Shown here one piece after another: positions 58,446 to 64,000 of a stretch of DNA of 64,000 nucleotides; positions within the stretch are counted from its first letter, which is position 1; each line of letters opens with the position of its first letter. The translations under genes were made by a program, and so were the position numbers. The notes beneath the pieces were generated by a model. That model did not search any database. It was not told the DNA's origin and saw nothing but the letters and a program-made list of their open reading frames with translations. Origin of the DNA: an uncultured Latescibacterota bacterium (lineage in GTDB: Bacteria; Latescibacterota; UBA2968; UBA8231); the NCBI GenBank assembly GCA_958295495.1, contig OY282352.1, positions 2,604,001-2,668,000 of the forward strand. Reading direction: 5' to 3'.

Positions 58446-59048
58446 ATGGACCGGCGCGATATCTTTAATTTGCCCAATGGGCTGACCGCACTCAGGATCG
58501 GTTTGACGCCGCTGTTTTTGCTGCTGCTGTTCACCGATACTTGGTATTTGAAAAGCCTTGCCTTCGTGGTCTTCAGCGCGGCCTCGCTGACCGATTTCTA
58601 CGATGGCAAACTAGCGCGCGCCGGCAACCAAGTAACGCCGCTGGGGCGCTTCTTGGACCCGTTGGCCGACAAGATCTTGGTGACGTCGGCACTCATTGCC
58701 CTAGCGTTGGACAAAATGGTCAATTTTTGGCTGGTCTTGCCCATTGTCGGGCGCGACATCCTGATCACGGGCATGCGCCTTTACGGGCTGTACCGGGGCC
58801 GCCCCATGGTCACTTCGCGCTTGGCCAAGTGGAAGACCGCAGTCCAGCTTTTCACGGTTATCTTTATACTTTTCGTCATTGGCCTCGAGGAGGCGATGGG
58901 GCGTTTTGCCGCAGGTCATCTCTTCTTTCTCGACGACCAGCTAATCCAGCTTTTGGCCAATGCACTGTTGGCGGGGGTGCTGTTGCTGACGCTGCTGTCG
59001 GGTTTTCACTACCTGTTCCGCGCGACCTCTTCCTACAAGGAACCCTGA
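58446..59048 (+). CDS. pgsA: CDP-diacylglycerol-glycerol-3-phosphate phosphatidyltransferase
   Basis: A 200-residue membrane enzyme of the CDP-alcohol phosphatidyltransferase family. The catalytic motif D-x2-D-G-x2-A-R-x8-G-x3-D-x3-D is present in 'TDFYDGKLARAG' followed by 'GRFLDPLADK' (about residues 45-80), and four to five further spans follow. It forms phosphatidylglycerol phosphate from CDP-diacylglycerol. The start is ATG 58446 ('MDRRDIFNLPNGLT'), which gives the usual N-terminus; an upstream in-frame start lies in recR. pgpA follows, so the two steps to phosphatidylglycerol are adjacent. Confidence 0.92.
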   Translation: MDRRDIFNLPNGLTALRIGLTPLFLLLLFTDTWYLKSLAFVVFSAASLTDFYDGKLARAGNQVTPLGRFLDPLADKILVTSALIALALDKMVNFWLVLPIVGRDILITGMRLYGLYRGRPMVTSRLAKWKTAVQLFTVIFILFVIGLEEAMGRFAAGHLFFLDDQLIQLLANALLAGVLLLTLLSGFHYLFRATSSYKEP

Positions 59049-59074
59049 GCGCGGCGTAGAGGAACGCGTTTCTT

Positions 59075-59545
59075 CTGAACCGACTGATCGCCACGCTCTT
59101 TTTCGTCGGCTATGCCCCGTGGGCACCCGGTACGGCTGGGACCGCGTTGGTCGCCCTGTTATACTGGCTATTTTTCCCTCCTTTGGGGATGCTGGAGTGG
59201 CTCGGTGTGCTTTTGGTTGCCTCGGCCATTGGGGTGTACAGCGCGGGCCGGGCGGCCCCGGAATGGGGCAAGGATCCCGGGCAGGTCGTTGTTGACGAGG
59301 GAGTGGGCTTTCTCTTTGCAGTGGCATTTTTGCCTCCGGGCGCTGGGACGGCCATTGCCGGCTTCTTCGTCTTCCGCGTCCTCGATATTGTCAAGCCGCC
59401 CCCGGCGCGGCAGCTAGAAGCCCTGCCTAGGGGATGGGGCATTGTGGCCGACGACGTGGTCGCTGGCCTGTACAGCAATGTAGTTATTCGCTCGTCGGCC
59501 TATCTTGGCGTGGGCGGGCTAGGACCGATACCACACTTTAATTGA
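59075..59545 (+). CDS. pgpA: Phosphatidylglycerophosphatase A (non-canonical start)
   Basis: A roughly 156-residue membrane phosphatase. The family motif '[12 protein letters not shown]' (about residues 12-23) and '[12 protein letters not shown]', '[20 protein letters not shown]' and '[10 protein letters not shown]' are all present and in one frame. That frame has no ATG, GTG or TTG before the conserved N-terminal motif: the first standard start is TTG 59147, which would delete it. An in-frame TAG at 59057 limits the start to the region 59060-59090, where a CTG at 59075 or 59084 is available and AGAGGA lies at 59058-59063. The enzyme dephosphorylates phosphatidylglycerol phosphate after PgsA. 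Confidence 0.8.
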   Translation: MNRLIATLFFVGYAPWAPGTAGTALVALLYWLFFPPLGMLEWLGVLLVASAIGVYSAGRAAPEWGKDPGQVVVDEGVGFLFAVAFLPPGAGTAIAGFFVFRVLDIVKPPPARQLEALPRGWGIVADDVVAGLYSNVVIRSSAYLGVGGLGPIPHFN

Positions 59546-59555
59546 GGGGATTTTC

Positions 59556-60620
59556 ATGGCGAAAGCGAACGGACGCAGCGCAGACGGCAACAAGGCCAGA
59601 GCGCTGGAACTGGCGATGTCGCAGATTGAAAAGCAGTACGGCAAGGGGTCAATTATGCGCCTCGGTGCCGAGGGTGGGGTCCAAGAGGTGGAGGCGATCC
59701 CTACTGGATCGCTGGCTGTAGATGTAGCGCTGGGCATCGGTGGCTTGCCCAAGGGGCGGATCGTCGAAATATCCGGTCCAGAGGGGGCGGGCAAGACCAT
59801 GCTCTCGCTGCACGCGATCCGCGAGTCGCAGAAGCAGACCGGCACGGCGGCCTTTATCGACGCCGAACACGCCCTTGACGTCAGCTTCGCCCGGCGCATC
59901 GGCGTTGATGTGGAAAATCTAATCATATCACAGCCGGATTCGGGCGAGCAGGCCCTCGAAATCGTCGATACCTTGGTGCGCAGCGGTGCCTTCGATATCA
60001 TCGTGGTCGATTCGGTGGCCGCGCTGGTGCCGCAGGCCGAGCTGGAAGGCGACATGGGCGATTCGCACGTGGGCTTGCACGCGCGGCTGATGTCCCAAGC
60101 CCTGCGCAAACTCGCTGGCTCGATCAACCGCTCGCACACCTGTCTTATTTTTCTCAACCAGTTGCGCATGAAAATTGGCGTGATGTTCGGCAACCCGGAG
60201 ACCACCACTGGCGGGCGCGCCCTGCCCTTCTACTCCTCGGTGCGCATCGACATCCGCCGCATCGCCCGCGTCAAAGACGGAGACCTCGATATCGGCAATC
60301 GCACCCGGGTCAAGGTCGTCAAAAACAAAGTGGCCCCCCCCTTTCGCGAAGCCGAGTTCGACCTGATTTTTCACGGCGACTCAATCGGCATCTCTTGGGA
60401 GGGAGACCTAATCGATATCGGCGTTGCCAAAGGGCTTGTTGACAAGAGCGGGGCGTGGTTTTCCTACAATGGTGCGCGCTTGGGACAGGGCCGAGACAAC
60501 GCCCGGGTCTTTCTGCGCGAAAATCCAACGGTAGCCTCGGAGATAGAGCACAAGCTGCGCGTCGAGTTGGGCCTCGCAGTCGCGGCAGGTCAAGACGAGG
60601 CCAGTGAGGCCGAGGAATAG
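59556..60620 (+). CDS. recA: RecA recombinase
   Basis: A 354-residue strand-exchange ATPase. Walker A is GPEGAGKT (residues 74-81), where most bacteria have GPESSGKT. The signature '[19 protein letters not shown]' (about 203-221) includes the L2 loop. '[18 protein letters not shown]' carries Walker B and the L1 loop. The C-terminal DNA-gateway domain is normal. Starts at ATG 59556; GAGGGG lies upstream. No LexA-box-like element could be picked out. recX follows directly. Confidence 0.96.
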   Translation: MAKANGRSADGNKARALELAMSQIEKQYGKGSIMRLGAEGGVQEVEAIPTGSLAVDVALGIGGLPKGRIVEISGPEGAGKTMLSLHAIRESQKQTGTAAFIDAEHALDVSFARRIGVDVENLIISQPDSGEQALEIVDTLVRSGAFDIIVVDSVAALVPQAELEGDMGDSHVGLHARLMSQALRKLAGSINRSHTCLIFLNQLRMKIGVMFGNPETTTGGRALPFYSSVRIDIRRIARVKDGDLDIGNRTRVKVVKNKVAPPFREAEFDLIFHGDSIGISWEGDLIDIGVAKGLVDKSGAWFSYNGARLGQGRDNARVFLRENPTVASEIEHKLRVELGLAVAAGQDEASEAEE

Positions 60621-61109
60621 GTGGAAGACCAACTGCAAAAGGCCAAGGATGCGGCCTATCGCTATCTCAGTTATAGGGCGCGGTCCGTGGCGGAGGTGTG
60701 CAACAAGCTGCGGGAGAAGGAGTTTGCCGCCGCGGTCGTCGCCGCGGTCGTCGCCGACTTGCAGCGCCAGAAACTCCTCGACGACCGCGAGTTTGCCCGG
60801 CGCTGGGTTGAGGCGCGGTTGCCGCGGGCCCATGGCGCGCGTAAGCTAGCCCAAGATCTCAGGCACAAAGGCGTGGCCGCAGGCGTAGTTGACGAGGTCA
60901 TGGCCGAGTACGCCCCGGCGCTCGATTCGGGCGAACTCGCGGTCGAGTTGCTGAGTAAGCAGGCTTGGCGCTACCGGGGATTGGCACCCGACAAGGCCAA
61001 GCGTCGGATGCTGGGCTTTTTGGCCCGGCGCGGTTGCGAGCGGGAAATGGCCAGAGCAGCGGTCGAACAGATATGGCAGGAGTTAGCCCATGAAGTCGAG
61101 GGAGATTAG
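60621..61109 (+). CDS. recX: RecX, RecA regulator
   Basis: A 162-residue protein of three-helix repeats that limits RecA filaments. 'YLSYRARSVAEVCNKLREKE' and 'DREFARRWVEARLPR' are typical RecX. The start is GTG 60621, directly on the recA stop. A tandem 12-base repeat (60731-60754) encodes an Ala/Val run in the first domain (AAVVAAVVA). The 3' end overlaps the alaS start by 20 bases. Length is normal for the family; the activity is inferred from recA adjacency. Confidence 0.9.
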   Translation: MEDQLQKAKDAAYRYLSYRARSVAEVCNKLREKEFAAAVVAAVVADLQRQKLLDDREFARRWVEARLPRAHGARKLAQDLRHKGVAAGVVDEVMAEYAPALDSGELAVELLSKQAWRYRGLAPDKAKRRMLGFLARRGCEREMARAAVEQIWQELAHEVEGD

Positions 61110-63699
61110 GGAGACGTTTCTCCGTTTTTTCGAAGGTAAGGACCACGTGCGCGTACCGAGCGCGCCGGTCGTACCGCAGGACGATCCCACGCTCTATTTC
61201 ACCAACGCCGGCATGAATCAGTTCAAGGACGTCTTCTTGGGCTTGGGCCGACGCGACTACACCCGAGCGGTTGATACTCAGAAGGTCGTGCGGGTGTCGG
61301 GCAAGCACAACGACCTCGACGAAGTCGGCTACAGCCCTTGGCACCACACCTTTTTTGAGATGCTGGGCAACTGGTCCTTTGGCGACTACTTCAAAAAAGA
61401 AGCTGTTGAGTGGGGCTGGGAGTTACTTACCGAGCACTTTGGCCTAGAAAAGGAGCGGCTCTGGGCCACCGTCTTTGCTGGCGACGACTCAGTAGAAGCC
61501 GACGCGGAAGCCGAGGCGTTCTGGTACGAATGCACCGACCTGCTGCCGGGCCGCGTCGTGCGCCTACCGGCCAAGGAAAACTTCTGGGAAATGGGCGCGA
61601 CCGGCCCCTGCGGCCCTTGCTCTGAAATTCATTACTACCTAGGCGACGATCTAGCCGCGCAGGACCGCCGTATGCTCATTGACGACACCGGCGACTTGGT
61701 CGAGATCTGGAACTTGGTCTTTATCCAGTACAACCGCGACGATACGGGTGCGCTGCAATCACTGCCTGAGAAGCACGTGGATACCGGCATGGGCTTTGAG
61801 CGGGTGTGTAGCCTCTTACAGGGGGCCGAGAGCAGCTACGAGACCGATGTCTTCCAGCCGCTCATCGGCCGCATCGGGGAGCTGACGGGCAAAGAGTACG
61901 GCGGCGAACACCGCATCCCCATGCAGGTCGTCGCCGACCACGTCCGCGCCCTCAGCTTCGCCATGGCCGACGGCGCAATGCCTTCCAACGAGGGCCGTGG
62001 GTACGTCCTGCGCCGCATCCTGCGCCGCGCCGCGCGCTACGCCCGCCAGCTCGATCAGCACGATCCCTTTATTCATCAGTTAGTTGGCACAGTGGGCGAA
62101 ACCATGGACCACGTCTTCCCGGAGGTCGCCGCCAGGGAGGATCACATCGTTCGAGTCATCCACTCCGAGGAGGAGAGTTTTGGCAAAACTCTCGATCGCG
62201 GCTTGGACATCTTCGCGCGGTTTGCCGCCAAGGGTCAGATCACCGGCGGCGATGCTTTCCAGCTCTACGATACCTATGGCTTTCCACTAGACTTGACGGA
62301 ACTAATGGCCCGAGAGCAGGGCCTCGCGCTAATCGAGCGGGAGGCATTCGACCACGCGCTTGAAGCCCAGCGGCAGCGGGCACGTCAGGCCACCTGCGCA
62401 CAGTTTAGTGCCACCGAAGGCATCGGCGATACCTTGGAGGAAGCGCATTCGCTCTTCGCCGGCTACGACGAGTTGGAACTAGAGGCCGAGGTGGTGCAGG
62501 CCGAAGGAGGCGAAGACAGTCGGGTGTGGCTAGTGCTGGACCGGACTCCTTTCTACGCCGAAGCGGGAGGCCAAGTCGGCGACCGCGGGCGAATTGAGGG
62601 CAAAAATTTTGTCGTCGAAGTCGAAGACGTCCAGAAAGCGCGCGGCGGCATCTTCCACAAAGGTCGCTTAGTGGAAGGGGAGACCGAAGCGTTGACCGGC
62701 CCAGCAGTTGCCCGCGTTGATCGCCAAGCCCGCCTAGACGCCGAGCGCAACCACACCGCAACTCATCTCCTGCACGAGTCGCTGCGGCGGACCCTCGGCG
62801 ACCACGTAGGGCAGATGGGTTCGCTGGTCGCGCCGGATCGCTTGCGCTTTGACTTTTCGCATTTCGCCTCGGTTGAGCCTGAGCAGTTGCGCGAAATCGA
62901 GGAGCGGGTCAACGAGCAGATTCGCGCCGATCTAGCAGTGAGCACTTTTCAAGAGGAATTGGAAAAAGCCAAGGCGATGGGGGCGCAGGCGCTCTTCGGC
63001 GAAAAATACGACGACCGAGTTCGCTTGGTGCGGATCGGCGACTTCAGCTTAGAGCTGTGTGGCGGCACCCATGTGCGCTCGACCGGCGAGATCGGCGCGT
63101 TCGATTTAGTCGCCGAAAGCGGCATTGCCGCTGGCGTCCGGCGTAGCGAGGCGTTGACCGGCGCAGGGGCCGAGCGCGTCGCGCACCTGCGCCGACAGGT
63201 ATTGGCGGACTTGGGCACTCGGCTCAACGCCGCGCCCGAAGAGTTAGCGGACAAAATCGAGGCACTCTTGGGGCGCAATCGCCAGTTGGAGCGGTCCCTC
63301 GACGGGTTGCGGCGTCGGGTTGCGGCGCTAGAGACGAGCGATTTGTCGAATGGAGCGCGCCAAGTGGCAGGGGTCACGGTCGTGGCGCGGCGCACTGAGG
63401 CAGAGGACGTGCCCAGCCTACGGGCCATGGCCGACGGACTGCGCGAGAGCTTGGGGTCGGGAGTTGGCGTCTTGGGGGCGGATATCAGCGGCAAGGTTGC
63501 CTTTATCGCCGTTGTTACCGACGACCTAATCAAGGGCCGCGGGCTGAAGGCCGGTAGCATTGTGCGCGGCGTGGCGCAGCTAGCCGGCGGCTCGGGTGGC
63601 GGCAAGGCGCACTTGGCCCAGGCGGGCGGTCGCGACCCGGGCAAACTCGACGAAGCGCTAGAGCAAGTGGCGCACATCGTCGAGCAGCAGCTAAAATAG
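61090..63699 (+). CDS. alaS: Alanyl-tRNA synthetase
   Basis: An 869-residue class II synthetase. 'FTNAGMNQFKDVFLG' in the catalytic domain is a hallmark, and 'NEGRGYVLRRILRRAAR' is the tRNA-recognition region. The editing domain zinc site is His555, His559, Cys657 and His661 (HTATH and CGGTH). The C-terminal C-Ala domain ends at the stop. ATG 61090 lies inside the end of recX, with a good match to the AlaS N-terminus (REIRETFLRFF). The enzyme should charge tRNA-Ala including the G3-U70 one encoded at 55689. Confidence 0.97.
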   Translation: MKSREIRETFLRFFEGKDHVRVPSAPVVPQDDPTLYFTNAGMNQFKDVFLGLGRRDYTRAVDTQKVVRVSGKHNDLDEVGYSPWHHTFFEMLGNWSFGDYFKKEAVEWGWELLTEHFGLEKERLWATVFAGDDSVEADAEAEAFWYECTDLLPGRVVRLPAKENFWEMGATGPCGPCSEIHYYLGDDLAAQDRRMLIDDTGDLVEIWNLVFIQYNRDDTGALQSLPEKHVDTGMGFERVCSLLQGAESSYETDVFQPLIGRIGELTGKEYGGEHRIPMQVVADHVRALSFAMADGAMPSNEGRGYVLRRILRRAARYARQLDQHDPFIHQLVGTVGETMDHVFPEVAAREDHIVRVIHSEEESFGKTLDRGLDIFARFAAKGQITGGDAFQLYDTYGFPLDLTELMAREQGLALIEREAFDHALEAQRQRARQATCAQFSATEGIGDTLEEAHSLFAGYDELELEAEVVQAEGGEDSRVWLVLDRTPFYAEAGGQVGDRGRIEGKNFVVEVEDVQKARGGIFHKGRLVEGETEALTGPAVARVDRQARLDAERNHTATHLLHESLRRTLGDHVGQMGSLVAPDRLRFDFSHFASVEPEQLREIEERVNEQIRADLAVSTFQEELEKAKAMGAQALFGEKYDDRVRLVRIGDFSLELCGGTHVRSTGEIGAFDLVAESGIAAGVRRSEALTGAGAERVAHLRRQVLADLGTRLNAAPEELADKIEALLGRNRQLERSLDGLRRRVAALETSDLSNGARQVAGVTVVARRTEAEDVPSLRAMADGLRESLGSGVGVLGADISGKVAFIAVVTDDLIKGRGLKAGSIVRGVAQLAGGSGGGKAHLAQAGGRDPGKLDEALEQVAHIVEQQLK

Positions 63700-63711
63700 G
63701 CGAACTGATTC

Positions 63712-64000
63712 GTGACTAGCAGTGTACTGCAATACCTACTGGACATCCGCCACCGCCGTGGTGCTGGCTACCTGCCCTTGCTAGATCCAGATCGGTTGAC
63801 CCCAGACGAATTGGATGCTCGCGCCCAGCGCTGCGTTGCGGCCGGGGCCGACGCCATCCTCATTGGCACGAGCCTGATGTTCTCGTCCCGCATCGCAGTC
63901 TGTTTCGAGCGCGTGCGGGCCAAAGTCGATGTGCCGGTGATCAGCTTTCCCGGAAGCTCGGGTCAGGTGGTGCCGACGGCCGATGCTATTCTCTTCCTAT
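63712..64000 (+). CDS. Geranylgeranylglyceryl/heptaprenylglyceryl phosphate synthase-like protein, 5' part
   Basis: GTG 63712 opens a frame that runs off the window after 96 codons. The visible part has 'RRGAGYLPLLDPDRLTPDEL', then 'CVAAGADAILIGTSLM' and 'VPVISFPGSSGQVVPTADAI', the (beta/alpha)8-barrel phosphate-binding pattern of the GGGP/HepGP synthase (PcrB) family. The family makes an ether bond between glycerol-1-phosphate and a polyprenyl chain. Bacterial members occur in Firmicutes (HepGP) and in FCB-group bacteria. Only a third of the gene is seen, so chain length and product cannot be assigned. 12 bases separate it from alaS. Confidence 0.75.
   Translation, partial: MTSSVLQYLLDIRHRRGAGYLPLLDPDRLTPDELDARAQRCVAAGADAILIGTSLMFSSRIAVCFERVRAKVDVPVISFPGSSGQVVPTADAILFL

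Noticed and set aside
60731..60754. Tandem 12-base repeat in recX as a mobile or regulatory element
   Set aside because: It is a simple in-frame Ala/Val coding repeat and preserves the frame.
62949..63746. 265-codon minus-strand open frame
   Set aside because: Antisense shadow of alaS, Ser/Arg-rich, with no recognisable domain.

Overview
This 64 kb window is a chromosomal segment from a diderm (Gram-negative type) bacterium with moderately high GC. All but one of its protein genes, all its RNA genes and its rRNA operon lie on the plus strand. Several features point to the FCB side of the tree, possibly Latescibacterota or a related candidate phylum, although this cannot be settled without a 16S placement. 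These are outer-membrane genes (bamA, skp, a TonB-dependent receptor, a PorV-like protein), a secreted giant with a type IX-like C-terminal sorting domain, a geranylgeranylglyceryl/heptaprenylglyceryl phosphate synthase-like gene, and a 16S that departs from consensus at the EUB338 site.

Layout. 1-10.8 kb: end of a LolE-type permease, lolD, mcsA-mcsB-clpC (arginine-phosphorylation protein quality control), bamA, two small genes, skp, fabZ, pyrB. 10.8-13.4 kb: a 38-residue basic protein with a strong terminator, then a Gfo/Idh/MocA oxidoreductase and a RhaI-type sugar isomerase. 13.4-18.7 kb: a complete rrn operon (16S, tRNA-Ile, 23S, 5S) with boxA elements, long RNase III-type processing stems around 16S and 23S, and a terminator. 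18.7-28.2 kb: EF-G paralogue, yebC-ruvC-ruvA-ruvB-tsaB-rimI, a sugar ABC ATPase, holB, ksgA. 28.2-31.2 kb: an unrecognised outer-membrane protein and ilvE.

31.2-51.3 kb is the accessory-looking part. A peptide-type ABC binding protein is separated by about 16 kb from two permease genes. In between lie (i) an eight-gene membrane cluster around a MutL/GlmL-like ASKHA ATPase (33.05-40.13 kb), my best candidate for an undescribed system; (ii) a TonB-dependent receptor, a 1173-residue secreted protein and a PorV-like protein; and (iii) a TPR lipoprotein. 51.3-54.9 kb: the only minus-strand gene (LysA-like decarboxylase), then a NodU/TobZ-type carbamoyltransferase with an SxtJ-like partner.

55-64 kb is information processing and lipid metabolism: tadA, tRNA-Ser(CGA), tRNA-Ser(GGA), tRNA-Ala(CGC), a large-type SRP RNA, dnaX, recR, pgsA, pgpA (apparently with a non-canonical start), recA, recX, alaS and the start of the GGGP-synthase-like gene. 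No gene-free stretch exceeds 300 bases. I saw no CRISPR array, insertion sequence, prophage or integrase.
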